From contig NC_086027.1 in NCBI RefSeq assembly GCF_036323735.1, forward strand, positions 86,067,662 to 86,131,661: DNA of 64,000 nt, read 5' to 3'. Below the pieces are notes generated by a model. The model had not been told where the DNA came from. It made no database searches and saw only the letters and a list, made by a program, of their open reading frames with translations. This stretch comes from Rattus norvegicus. Its lineage: Eukaryota > Chordata > Mammalia > Rodentia > Muridae. A program made the position numbers and the translations under genes. Positions 12,364 to 23,288 of this stretch are shown in pieces. How positions within the stretch are numbered: position 1 is the first letter of the stretch; every line of letters begins with the position of its first letter.

Positions 12364-12568
12364 GGGTCTGGGAATGTGGCTGAGTGGTTAAGAGTACTGT
12401 CTGCTCTTCCAGAGGACCCTGATTCAATTCCCAGCATCCACATGGCGGCTTATAAACTGTAGCTCCAGTTCCAGAGGGTTTGACACTGTCTTTGGGGCTC
12501 TGTGGGCACGACACAGTGCACAGACATACATGTTGGCAAAACACTCATACATATAAAGTAAAATAACT
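12364..12568 (+). mobile_element. B3-type SINE
   Basis: It carries 'ctgagtggttaagagtactg', 'gattcaattcccagcatcc', 'acatggcggcttataaac', 'agctccagttccagagg' and the B3-specific 3' part 'ggcaaaacactcatacat'. It is nearly full length. Confidence 0.93.
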
Positions 12569-12589
12569 GCTTTTTTAAAAGCCAGTGAG

Positions 12590-12642
12590 CCGCAGGGAGA
12601 AGGGGAGGAGGAGGGGGGCAGGGAGGGGGAGGAGAAGGAAAG
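12590..12642. repeat. (GGA)-rich low-complexity tract
   Basis: A purine-rich GGGGA/GGAGGA stretch of about 50 bp just after the B3 element. Confidence 0.85.
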
Positions 12643-13270
12643 TTGGATTTTCAGGCATAAAGGAGATTGTTTTTTAAGAAAATAATTATTTACTAACATT
12701 ATTTTTAAGTATTTGTATGATCCTATGGTCAATATTATGCTGTAATTTTTATTTGACTGCTTAAGGAAAATACTATATTTCACTTTAAGGCAGCTAACAG
12801 ACAATTTACCAAAGTTGGATTTAAGAGGCACTATAATTTTTGAATGGGACAAAAATTCTAAGTAGTAGATATCAAATCCCAAAGTACCAATTTGTATTGA
12901 GTTGATAGTAACTATTCTCGATTAGTAATGCTGCATATGCACAGGGTAGGGGAAGTTAAAGGATTTCTACTTGTCAAATATAAGCTGGGTTAACTTTCCC
13001 AGGTCCTCTTAAAAAACCTCCTTATTTAAAGTACAAACTCAACATTATAACATTAAAATAACCATTGTAGATATTATAATAAAAGAAAATAAATTCATAC
13101 AAAAATAACCAAGAGGCTAAAGTGAATTAAGAACAAGAGGGAAACCACACCACTGCTGTCTGTGTCTTTGAGCTCAACAGTGGACTTGTCTTTTGACCTT
13201 GGATTTGTCAGTTGAAGAAGAAATTCCTGGCTTGATAATTCTAAAAATCTCTAGATAAAAGAAGTTTTCA
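12643..13270. other. AT-rich unassigned DNA
   Basis: No gene or repeat is recognised. The 152-codon minus frame at 12424-12882 is partly antisense B3 sequence and is rejected as coding. Confidence 0.4.
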
Positions 13271-13485
13271 AGGCTAAAGAGTTGGCTTTAGTGGTTAAGA
13301 GCATACATTGCTCTTGCACAGGACTGGAGTTCAGTTCCCAGAACACCATGCAGCTCATAACAGTCTGACTCAGTTCTCGAGATTCTCATGCCCTCTTTTG
13401 GTTTCTTTGTGAACTGCATGCCTGTGGTGCACATACATACATATGGGTAAAACACTCAGACACATAATATATAATTAAAGACGTG
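13271..13485 (+). mobile_element. B3-type SINE
   Basis: It begins 'ggctaaagagttggctttag', contains 'agttcagttcccagaacacc', and ends with 'gtgcacatacatacatatgg' and 'aaaacactcagacac', matching the B3 layout. Confidence 0.9.
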
Positions 13486-13499
13486 GTTTTCAGCTACTC

Positions 13500-13750
13500 A
13501 ACTCATACTCATTCGTTGACATGTAGTCTGTGGCCATGGAGGAGGAGAGTACTCATACCATAGCAACAGGAAGCAGACAGAGTGCTGTAACCAGGGGCCA
13601 GGAGAGAACACTCAAAGGCCTGCCCCTCATAGCATGCTTCCAACAGTTAGAGCCACCTTCTAATAGTTCCACAGCCTCCAAAACCAGCAAACCAGTGAGG
13701 GAACCAGTGCTCAAACCATGATGAGCTCATAGGAGACATTTTACATGTAA
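13500..13750 (-). mobile_element. MaLR-type repeat, antisense, partial
   Basis: 'agttccacagcctccaaaac' and 'tcaaaccatgatgagctcat' match the antisense 5' portion of the same abundant rodent repeat as the 18.7-kb copy. The plus-strand 63-codon frame here is not a gene. Confidence 0.5.
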
Positions 13751-13971
13751 ACTGTACCCAGAGGAGAGTAGAGAAAAGCCTTCCATTAGGCTTTTCCCTC
13801 ACCCCATAGTCTTATACCTTGAGAATGAGACAGTAATCTGGCAACAAAATATAGTAAAATATGGAGACCAGCTTATAAACGCACTAAAGCCATGTAAATT
13901 CAGTCTCTGAAACCTGCATGCTAGAAGAGAACCAACGCCTTCAAGGTATTATCTGGCCATGCGTGCATGTA

Positions 13972-13995
13972 CGTGTATGTGTGTGTGTGTGTGTA

Positions 13996-14036
<41 letters not shown>

Positions 14037-14060
14037 TTGTGTGTGTGAGTGTGTGTGTGC
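13972..14060. repeat. Interrupted (TG)n microsatellite
   Basis: About 85 bp of TG with TA and TTTG interruptions, which suggests an old array. Confidence 0.96.
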
Positions 14061-14081
14061 CACAGAGAGAGAGAGAAAAAT

Positions 14082-14124
14082 ATCAATCAATCAATCAATC
14101 AATCAGTCAGTCAGTCAATCAATA
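14082..14124. repeat. (CAAT)n/(CAGT)n tetranucleotide array
   Basis: The CAAT units change to CAGT units and then return to CAAT. A plus frame reading Ser-Ile-Asn-Gln repeats is an artefact. Confidence 0.95.
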
Positions 14125-14974
14125 GTGATGTTTAAAATGAGGGACCACAATTTTGTGGATGGAGATGAACAGTATCTAAAACATACTCCCGGCTTTCCTT
14201 TTTCAGCTACTGAACTTTACCATTTCAGACAGATAGCGGCCATATGTAATCTATAACCATAACCACAACAGCTGTGCTTCAGCGAGACTTTACTTACCAA
14301 AGAAAGCAGTGTAGCACATTAGTCCCAGAGGTGACAGTTTGATGACCCATCCCTGCTCTGAACATGTATGCTGTTTGATCATATATTAGCAACCCATTAA
14401 ATTTAACTTTCCGAAGTGAGACTTTCAAATCCATTTTACATTACCACTGACAATTTTATCTCTTACTGTCTTTCAAACTTCTTTGTTCTGTGAATATAAA
14501 GATCATCTAAATTTGGTCCTAATTACAATATTGGAAAGGAGCAGGGAGCGGAGAACAATAGGCAACTGTGGAAAGCATTAGCCAGGAAGACAGAGGCCCA
14601 GCTTGTGTCCCTATCAGCATTTCCCAAATCATTAGGAATTAATAAATCAACATGATGGACTTGTTAGATCTGAGACCAGATACCTCGAAGTGCAGTCAAG
14701 AGTTCACCTCATCTCTGGAAAACTCCAGTGCTTGTCTGAGGCATACACAAACCTCTGGACTCTTCTCTGTCTACCTGAACATTCTGAGACCCAAACACTA
14801 GTTAACTCCTGTGGAAGCAGAAGAGTCTGTGCACTGTGGACAGTATTCTAAAAGAATTTTTAAAAAAATGACTAAGTAAATGGGACTAGGTGAATGTTAA
14901 AGAAAAAAACTTCCCCCAAATTTTTACGTTGATTTAGAAACACTCTAATCTTTATTATTTCTTTATTTAAGAAG
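14125..14974. other. Unassigned single-copy DNA
   Basis: No gene or transposon is recognised. Confidence 0.4.
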
Positions 14975-15075
14975 GTATGTATGTATGTATGTATTTATGT
15001 ATGTATGTATGTATGTATGTATGTATGTATGTATGCATGTTCTTTGTATCTTTGTATATATGTATGTATGTATCT
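14975..15075. repeat. (ATGT)n tetranucleotide array
   Basis: About 100 bp of ATGT repeats with a few ATTT and TTTG interruptions. Its Met-Tyr-Val-Cys frames are artefacts. Confidence 0.96.
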
Positions 15076-15402
15076 TGGCTTTCAAACAGAGTTTATGTGT
15101 CTTTCCATTAGGCAAATGTCATGCTTTATTGAAAAAAAGAGAAAGTTTCACAATGAAAATTCTGGGTGCTTGTAGATGTGTTTGAAGGATACACAAAAAG
15201 AAAACAAGAAAACATTGTTTGCTTGGTTTTACTTATGTGAGTGGCCTGCCTCTTATACCAAAAGCACTTTAACTCCGTTGGTAGGCAGACTGCTCAGTGA
15301 TATTTATGTTGTTATCTTTCTCTTACCAAATATATGTGAAATACTTTGAAGGAAGACTGCTGTTTTCCTCTTAGCCCTCTTATGGCCACAAGATTCCCAT
15401 AA
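15076..15402. other. Unassigned DNA
   Basis: No feature is recognised. Confidence 0.4.
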
Positions 15403-15528
15403 GGAAAACTGGCCAGCAGTAGTGGAATAATCCCAATATTCATGAGGGGGAGGCAGGAGGATTAGAGCCAGATCAAGGCCAGGAACATAGTGAGACAGTA
15501 TCTCAAAATAAATAAATAAATAACATTG
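15403..15528 (+). mobile_element. Old B1/PB1-like SINE
   Basis: Diverged B1 layout: 'aataatcccaatattcatg', 'gaggcaggaggattagagcc', 'agtgagacagtatctcaaa' and a (TAAA)n tail. Confidence 0.75.
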
Positions 15529-16189
15529 AAAGAAACAATGCAGACTTCACCGTTTCCTTCTATAAATCATACTGGTCTGACATTTCCCTAAACTTGGATG
15601 CTAAGAATAGCCTCCTGTTGTAGCCCCAAAATATCTGCTTCCTCCTGCAGATTGTTAAAAGAAGGTAGGAATGAGGCCACTCCCTGCTTGCTCATGCCTA
15701 CGTGATGATGTCCACCTTGCACACCTCTGAGGCTCTTCCCTTTCACATGCCTTTTAGAAATTCTAGGGTTTTCTTTTTTCCCATGATGACTTAAATCCCT
15801 TAGCCTCTGTTGAAAAACTTAGCTTTCAATAGTACCGGACTTGTCAAGAAGCTAAATGGTGTGAACTTCAAACATTCAAGACTTTCTGGAAGTCTTTCCC
15901 TAGTATCTAAATACACCCATAATCCATCTCCCCACACCCAAGAGGTCAGATCATTGAGAACATTCTGTTCCTCCAGCTCCATGATGAGGCCTAGTAGGGG
16001 TAACATTAATTAATTCCCAATTCCAATGTCAGCACAATACAATTGCACTGAAAACTCAAAATACTGACCATTTCCCCTGTATTATATTTGTGGTATTGTC
16101 AAAGCATTTTGCTCATAGATTGTTATATTTAAATGAATGAAGTGCATTGCTATTATTAGCATCTGATAAAGAAATGTAAATGTTCAATA
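15529..16189. other. Unassigned DNA
   Basis: No gene or repeat is recognised. The opposing 67- and 68-codon frames at about 15.8-16.0 kb lack support. Confidence 0.4.
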
Positions 16190-16735
16190 GAGTTGGACAT
16201 CAAGTCTTATTAACCATACATCAGAGCAGATGTCTATAAGTGGATAAGCAACCTAACACAGAAGATAGCGTCTCCAATGTGGGTGGCAATTGAAGCAGAT
16301 CCGAGACTGGAAAGCAGTTTGACTGCACTCAGTCATGTCCCAGGTCCATGTAATTCTGGATGTTCTGGCTTAGAAATCAGGTTTCCCTCCAAACAGCTTC
16401 ATTTAAGCTGGTGGGAATATTGAGAGGTACTTGGATTGTAAGGCTACTAACTATACTGATGGATCATTTCGTTGAATGGGCTGCTAGGAAGGCTCTGGTT
16501 GAAGGGATTCTAGCTGGGCCTGTCGTTGAAGAACTTACCTTGCCCCTTGGTTTCATGGTCGCCATGAGGACCACAGCTTTACTCCAGTACGCACTCACTA
16601 GCTCCATGGCTGCCTCACCACAACCTAACAGCAAGGCAGCCCAAGAACCTTGGGCTGAAACCATGAGTCAAAATAAACATTTCCTCACTTAAGGTGCTTA
16701 GCTCAGGTGCGACTCAGTCACAACGAATGACAAAT
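16190..16735 (+). mobile_element. MaLR-type repeat, sense
   Basis: The 3' part carries 'accatgagtcaaaataaac', 'atttcctcacttaaggtgct' and 'cgactcagtcacaacgaatg', in line with the rodent MaLR-like LTR ending seen at 0.1 kb and 57.3 kb. The 110-codon plus frame lies inside it and ends near its 'aataaa' poly(A) signal. I regard it as a chance ORF. Confidence 0.5.
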
Positions 16736-17642
16736 AATAGATAACACAATCTTCTTTGAGGCCATTACACCTAATTACTCTGGGTCAGACAGCAATATAA
16801 ATAAGAATTGTTTGTTTTTTGTTTTTTTTTTTAAAGCAGAACAGATCTACAAGGATCTCAGGTCAATGAGTCATAATGTTTCTGCTATGAGCATAGCAAA
16901 ATATAATTTCCTTTCATTCAACTCAATGTTTGACTTCTTCAGCTTACCCAAACCACGGGACCTAGTAAGATGACCTTTAACTTATTTACTTAATATTTAT
17001 AGGAAACTGTTGTTCCCAGTACTTATACTCAGAATAGTCAACAACAATAGCCTACCATTATAATAGTAGGAAAAAATCATTCCTTCACTTTATTAATGAA
17101 AAGAGTAAGATTAGCCCTACTATCTTGATGGTATTTTATGTCTTTCAAATATTTTAAAATTATTTCCCTCACACTATCATTTTATGGGTGAAGACAATGC
17201 ACCAGTCCAAGACACCATTTTAAAATTCAACCCTTGACATGAGAAAAAATGGCTTCCTCATAGTTTGGATTTCTGTTGTCACTTTTACACTCAACTGTAA
17301 GCTCGGATTTTATGACAACACTCAAACTAGGGAAGCCAAACAGGAAGCCTGGCAAGCTTTTATTGTGAGCAGGAAAGTTAGCTGAGGGACTACAATGAAT
17401 GTTGGCCATTTGCAACCTCAAGGGAATGGGTTCTCCACAGAGAGCCAAGAACTGGAAATCCCTACAGGCAAACTCCCAGAGTCTTGGAATTAGGCTAATC
17501 AGTTATTTTGAATTGAAGCACTGACAATTACCAGGCATTCCCTGCACCTACAGTTGAATTGGTCATTTCTTAAGTCGTCAAAACTATTTTTAATAAAAAA
17601 TCACCTATTCAACACTATATAAATGTCCTTAGATTTATTGCA

Positions 17643-17644
<2 letters not shown>
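16736..17644. other. AT-rich unassigned DNA
   Basis: No gene or clear repeat is seen. A poly(T) run lies at about 16820-16832. Confidence 0.4.
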
Positions 17645-17690
<46 letters not shown>

Positions 17691-17712
17691 ATGTGTGTGC
17701 ACACATGCATAT
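17645..17712. repeat. (GT)n microsatellite
   Basis: About 40 bp of pure GT followed by an imperfect alternating purine-pyrimidine tail. Confidence 0.96.
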
Positions 17713-18659
17713 GTTTGCTTTTGGACTGCTAATTCTAACACCATATAATAAACTTTCTTCCATTCTTTCATAAATTCTTTTTCCCTTTAAATTTGCAGAA
17801 GTGAATGTACACGTAGCCAAGCCTGTTAAAGCTGTCAAAATTAGGTGAGAACAAACTAAAGGAAGGCTTGAGCTCCTCTTTAAAAATCCATGAGGTATCT
17901 TTGTCTTGTGATACTGTCTTTTACTGTCTAGATCTAATTTGAGTTCTTAACTACGTAGGCGCAGTCTGATAGAATGGCTTAAATGACTTTAAAATCAATG
18001 GAGAATAGACGTGCTTGTGAATTTAATATTAATTTGGGTTCTTGGAGCTATTTTTAAAAGAAATATATGTATATCCAAATTTCCCTTGGAACCAAAACTA
18101 TCATAACAAATTATTTTAAGACTACAAAGTAAAATCTTAGCAATTAATGCATTAACCCAAAAAATATCTACTAAACGGTAACCAAACACAGAGATGCTCT
18201 CTGGTCTTCAGTATGGGAATAAATTGAACCCATGTTATACCACACCTTACCAAAATTACCTAATTTTGCCATTTGCTAGCTATTATTTGTGTCAGTATTT
18301 ATTGTCTTCTCGGTTTTCTAGGATTAATGGTAAACCATAACAGACACATCTCAGCTCAATGTAGCTTGTGGATTCTCAGGGAAATTAGACAATCTGATAA
18401 TCACCATATATATATAAGGTGCACCATGGTCAGGATGACATACAGAGAGCAAAGCACCCTAGTAAGAGCACAGTGACCTTGGCAGAGAGACTAGCAAGTC
18501 CACCAGGAAGTAAGGTTTGAAATAAAAGTGGATGAGCTAGCCAGGTATATTATTTATTTTCTCAGTGCTACAAGAAAAGTACCAACAAAAGCAACATAAA
18601 AAGGGGGGATTAATTTTAGCTAACAGTCTGAGGGTATAGTCTACTGTGTCAAGAAATCA
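17713..18659. other. Unassigned single-copy DNA
   Basis: No gene or transposon is recognised. Confidence 0.4.
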
Positions 18660-19045
18660 TGGTGTGAGGGGCTTGTCTCAGTCACTGTTTTATTGCTATG
18701 AAGAGACACCATGACCAAAGCAACTTAAAAAAGAATGCATTTAATTGGAGGCTTGTTTACAGTTTCCGAGGGTGAACCATGACCATCGTGGTGGGGAGCA
18801 CTGCAGCAGGCATGACCCCGGAGCAATAGCTGAGAGCTTACATCTGACACGTAAGCAAGAGGCAACATGAAACAAACTGGGAACTGCATGGGCTTTTGAA
18901 ACTTCAAAGCCCATCCCCACTGATGCTCCTCCTCCAACAAGGCCACGCCCCTTAATCCTTCCCAAAACAGTTCTACCAACTGGATACTAAACTTTCAAAT
19001 ATATGAGCCTATGGGGGTCATTCTCATTCAAACCACCATAGAGCT
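18660..19045 (-). mobile_element. MaLR-type repeat, antisense, near full length
   Basis: On the plus strand the block runs from 'tcactgttttattgctatg' and 'gaagagacaccatgaccaaa' to 'cctcctccaacaaggccac' and 'tcattctcattcaaaccacc'. This is a very abundant rodent repeat in antisense orientation. Sense-strand reading gives a TG start, an 'attaaa' signal and an end near 'gtgactgaga'. The two overlapping minus frames of 74 and 84 codons are repeat-derived. Confidence 0.65.
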
Positions 19046-19377
19046 TAATGCAGCTGGTCACACTGCACTTGCCGTGAAGAAGAGAAAGAATAAATGCTGG
19101 GGCTCTGCAATCTTCCTCCTTTTTCCGCAGTCCGAGAGTTTAGCCCATGGAATAGTATACCATATCTAGGATGTTGCCCACATCAGAGGGCCTTTCTATT
19201 CAGAGAAACCTTTCTGGAAATACCCTCATACACAGACCCAGAAGTGTGTTTCCAGGATGGTTCTAAATCTCATCAAGCTGAAAATTAAGACTAACCTTCA
19301 CACCAGATACAAACACAGGTGTGAGTTGGATTGGTCTACTAGTCACAATTTTGTCACTGTAATAAAATAATAAAATA
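19046..19377. other. Unassigned DNA
   Basis: No feature is recognised. Confidence 0.4.
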
Positions 19378-19470
19378 TTCAAAGCCAGTCTGTGCTACAG
19401 AGCAAAGTCTAGGCCACCCAGAACTTGGTCACAAAGATAAAGCAAAAAACAAACAAAAAAACAATTAGAA
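19378..19470 (+). mobile_element. B1 3' fragment
   Basis: 'agccagtctgtgctacag' followed by an A-rich (CAAA)n tail matches the right end of B1. Confidence 0.65.
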
Positions 19471-19740
19471 CTTGGAAGTCATTCCTACCCCCTTTTAATT
19501 GCTTTTCCTGTCAAATATACTAAAGCTCCCCCCATAAATTCCAAGTCACTTTAAATACTAAAGCTGGTATGATAAGGGGTCATTTGAAATTGTTTTCAGT
19601 CCTGGGTTACTAATATTTGATTCTGTGTCCGGGGCATTTGCTGTGTGGTCCTCTGCTGGCCACATTCCTTCCTTCAAGGCACGACGTCTCCTTGGAGATG
19701 CTTCATTCTGTCTGCTCTGTCATATACTCTGCATGGAGGT

Positions 19741-19832
19741 GTTCCTCCTCCTCCTCCTCTTCTTCCTTCTTCCTCCTCCCTTCTCCTCCTCCTCCTCTTC
19801 TTCCTTCTTCCTCCTCCCTCCTCCTCCTCCTC

Positions 19833-19908
<76 letters not shown>
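19741..19908. repeat. (TCC)n-(CT)n compound microsatellite
   Basis: A TCC/TTC trinucleotide-rich lead of about 95 bp runs into about 70 bp of pure CT. Three overlapping plus frames of about 100-131 codons are repeat artefacts. Confidence 0.97.
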
Positions 19909-19913
<5 letters not shown>

Positions 19914-20129
19914 TGCTCCAGGAAATTGTCCTGGTTCCCTTTAAATTCCTATCCGATTTTATTGTCTTCAGTGATTGGCTCAGAGAGAAGGTTACCCAAT
20001 CAGAACTAACCTGGCAATAGGAGATACATGTAGGTTTCTGGAAGTGAGTGTCTCCTTTTACAAAAGCCTCTAGAAGAACTCCTTTTTATAAGAAGTGTCT
20101 TCCTTTATTTTTATTTATGCATATGTCTG

Positions 20130-20305
20130 CTTGTGTGTGTTTATTCACCTGTGTAAGCATGTCCAGAGAGGCTAGAAAAGGGCATTGGATCCCCTGGATC
20201 TGGACTTAAAGGCCATTGTGAGCTGCTGGGGGGTGGAGGTAGGGGGTGCTTGAACCAAACTCTAGTCCTCTGCAAGTCCTCAGGACCAGTTGCTTACATG
20301 GAACC
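20130..20305 (-). mobile_element. B3-type SINE, antisense
   Basis: 'tgtgtgtgtttattcacctg', 'ggattggatcccctgg'-like sequence, 'tctagtcctctgcaagtcct' and 'accagttgcttac' follow the reverse-complement order of B3. Confidence 0.8.
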
Positions 20306-20477
20306 GTACATTGCAGCTTTGGGAAGCTTACATAAGATACCATGTTACTTACAGCATGACAATGTATAGGCTGTTCTAAACAGTTGTTTTGTTCTGTCTA
20401 GAAGTAACAATCATTCTTCAATTTACTTTCACTTTCTTCCATTTAAAGGATTTCATTTAAGTATCTATCTAAAGGTG

Positions 20478-20605
20478 GGGCATTGAAACAGAGGCCTACA
20501 ATCCTAGCCTTCGTGAGGACAGGGCAGAAAAATGGCTCTGAGTTCCAGGCTAGCCTGGACTATTTCAAAGCGAAGGCCTGTCTCAAGAAATGAATGAACC
20601 AATCA
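20478..20605 (+). mobile_element. Diverged B1 SINE
   Basis: 'acaatcctagccttcgtg', 'ctgagttccaggctagcctg' and 'aaggcctgtctcaagaaatg' keep B1 order with many changes. Confidence 0.78.
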
Positions 20606-20754
20606 AAATATAAACCATTTAGACACCCAGCCCACTCCACCATACTAATAATGTAAAAATATTGAAGGTTGCTGGATTCAACAGATAAACAGTGCATGTA
20701 TCCCTATATTTTCCTACTACACTGAGATCATTCAAGTGCAACCGAAAGGAATCC

Positions 20755-20880
20755 TCTAGCCCAATTCCCTCATTATACTGTTGGAGAAGCAAAGACCCAT
20801 CCTGGAGTAACTTACTCAAACCCAGTTAATTATTTGCAAAGTGAGGGCTAGAATCCAGGTATTCTAATCTAACCCCCCTT
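20755..20880 (-). mobile_element. MIR SINE, antisense
   Basis: 'gagtaacttactcaaaccc' and 'gagggctagaatccaggtat' match the antisense MIR core, preceded by the 'ctcattatactg' stretch typical of antisense MIR. It is an ancient mammalian repeat. Confidence 0.65.
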
Positions 20881-20899
20881 TTTTCCCTTTGTTGCTTAT

Positions 20900-21335
20900 T
20901 AATTCATGACAAAGAGACTGCCGGCTCCTCTTTCTGTTGCATTCAGATTAAAGCCCATGGCATAGTGTTTTGAATCCCTTCAGTGTTAAGAAATACCTTT
21001 GAAGATGGATTTGATTTGGAGGAACAATCAGAAGTCATTTAGAGCCAAGTGCAGTAAACAAGGTAGGTAATCAAACCAAGCAATTCATGTTTTGGTCCAA
21101 AAAGGGTGTAACGTTGAAGTAATGAGGCTGATCTTTCTTTTCATGTAGCTCATAACTGAGCTTTGATGTCATTATATTGAAATGAAATTCCATTGACATT
21201 CATTTCAGAGTTTTATTGCTCACAATTTGATTCTGCCTGTTCCCTGGATTTTAAAGTAGGTGCTGCTAGATTCCCATGTAATTAAAGTAACAGCCATGAT
21301 ACCTGGCTGCAAAGCATGCAACCAAGAAGGGAAAT
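20900..21335. promoter_or_regulatory. Candidate conserved non-coding element D
   Basis: A repeat-free block between two MIRs, with AATTA/TAATTAAAG-type cores ('catgtaattaaagtaac'), TTTGAT and CATTTCA motifs. Enhancer function is inference only. Confidence 0.3.
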
Positions 21336-21339
21336 AAAT

Positions 21340-21490
21340 AACTTAATGTATTAAATGCTTATTATATAGAAAGCACTAACACAGACCTCTACGCAGAAGA
21401 CAGAAAGTGCATGGCACCATTTCTCATGTTCTGTATTCCTTATTTTAATGATGAGAAGTGAATTAAGGCTAAGGGGTTAGGTGAACTTCG
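21340..21490 (-). mobile_element. MIR SINE, antisense
   Basis: 'aaatgcttattatatag', 'aaagcactaacacagacc' and 'aatgatgagaagtgaattaa' preserve the antisense order of the right half of MIR. Confidence 0.6.
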
Positions 21491-21844
21491 TAAAGAAGAT
21501 TCTTGATCCCCATTGGTTTGTTAAAGAATCAATATGCATTAACACACCCATCCCTGGATTAATTAAATATAACATAAAAGCCATCTCCAGCCAAGTCAGA
21601 TTGGCACCAAATATTAATAATGCATATTTGTGAAAATGATGTAGGATATGTAAAATTACGGTTCTGATTAACTTCATGGAATTCAATGGGACTTTTAATA
21701 TAGACCTTGGACTAGGGATGGGATGATATCATCTTAAAATCATGAAGATAATGCAAATTATAAAACCTGTAGGAAGGAGTGTGGAACCTTAAAGAGTGGT
21801 GCCAAGGGGAAGATGAATGCAGCATGAGAAAATACTGTATCAGT

Positions 21845-22055
21845 GGGGCATCTGTGTCCAGATGGATCTGTAGATAAAGACGCTTGCTATCAACCTGAGT
21901 TTCATCCTCAGAAGCCACGTGGAGGCCTTGAAGAACAAAGTCCTACAAGATGTCCGCTGACCTCTTGTTTTTTTTGCAAATTTCATGTGCATTGTGGAAT
22001 GTGTGTACCAACACACAATAAATCATTTAAGCATGATAATAAAAGTAGGGGAAAC
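21845..22055 (+). mobile_element. tRNA-derived SINE (B4/ID-related)
   Basis: It contains 'gtagataaagacgcttgct', 'caacctgagtttcatcctc', 'cacgtggaggccttgaag' and 'gtccgctgacctct'. This is the layout of the B4/ID-related 'gacgcttgctgccaagcctg' group, with a diverged A-rich end. Confidence 0.7.
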
Positions 22056-22680
22056 AGCTCCTGATTCTGGATCCTTGTTTAAGATTCTACATTCTCTATA
22101 GAGCTCACATAACATCTTGATTTCAGAGTCGGATTTCTACTGTACATTTCCTGAAGATGGGAGGCAGTGGGAACTCCTCCCATCACATGGCTTTTCTGGA
22201 TCCTGCCATTACCGGGCACCTCAGACTCATGAGGCTGGAAAGAAGCCTTGCATGAGAATCTTGCACTCTTCCCTGGCATTATCAAACCTGAGGAAGTTGA
22301 TGTTCCTATTCAGAGGAAGCATAGGCCTAGGTGTCCAGAGCTAGAAGAGAAGTCAATGTTATTAAATCATTTGTTCTAAGGTCTATTTTTATTTTATGTG
22401 AGTGTTCACATGTAACAAATCTGCCCATGATAACTTGCTTCCAATACTTGTGAGTAAATCACCCTAACCCCAAATTAGGCTTTTGGTATTGAGTCATAGC
22501 CTAGGTTCTGTTTCTTGGCTTTGGACATTAAACATGAAAGAGATATAACTCCAGTAACAAGGAGGAATGGGTGTCTATATGGAAGACAGAAAGATACAGG
22601 ACTCACCATTTACCAAATGCACCTGTAATGCATCCGGAGTATGGCAGGTGTTTGATGATAAAGAGCTACAATGGCCCATA
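22056..22680. other. Unassigned DNA
   Basis: No gene or repeat is recognised. Confidence 0.4.
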
Positions 22681-22757
22681 ACCACCCTTCCTCCTCTTCC
22701 TCCTCCTCCTCCTCCTTCCCTTCCCTCCTCTTCTTCTTCTTCCTCCTCCTTCTCAAT
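22681..22757. repeat. (TCC)n/(TTC)n pyrimidine tract
   Basis: About 75 bp of CCT, then TTC, then TCC triplets. The poly-Glu and poly-Pro frames are artefacts. Confidence 0.95.
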
Positions 22758-23243
22758 ATGTGTCAGAAGATTCACAAATGTGCCATAGACGAAAATCTCA
22801 TAGACCATTACATTTAATGAGCTGAACCTTTTGTGCCTTCCACACAGGGGTGAAGATGAGCATGAGCTTAAATGTAAGATTGATATCCTGTGGTTTGGTC
22901 CAAGTGTGGATGTTCTGAGACAAGGAGGTAATCAGCTGTGTAGTCCCACCCTTGAGCATCTGCACACAGTGGGAAGTTTCTTATGATAGGTCTCATGGGC
23001 TCCTTTATCTTAGGAGAGAATCCTAGGATACAGGGATCTAACTGCATATGGAAATCAAAGCCTGTTGACAATTGGAATGACATTAAATTTAAGCACGTTG
23101 GTTTACTGGAGATGTACTATAAATTTTTTGAGTAATTTAGTTCCTTTATGTTCCCTCACTTGTCAAATGGCTATATAGTAACAAATGCCAGAAAGTGCTA
23201 ACAAGTGAGAATGTATTGAAAAAACTTAAATAATACAAGAATT
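22758..23243. other. Unassigned DNA
   Basis: No feature is recognised. Confidence 0.4.
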
Positions 23244-23288
23244 ATATACATATACATACATATATATATATACATACATATATATAAT
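23244..23288. repeat. (CATA)n/(TA)n tract
   Basis: A short alternating TATACATA array. Confidence 0.93.

Noticed and set aside
16360..16692. 110-codon plus ORF
   Set aside because: It lies within a MaLR-type repeat and ends near that repeat's poly(A) signal.
19617..20020. Three overlapping plus ORFs of 99-131 codons
   Set aside because: They come from the TCC and CT microsatellite, which is open in all frames.
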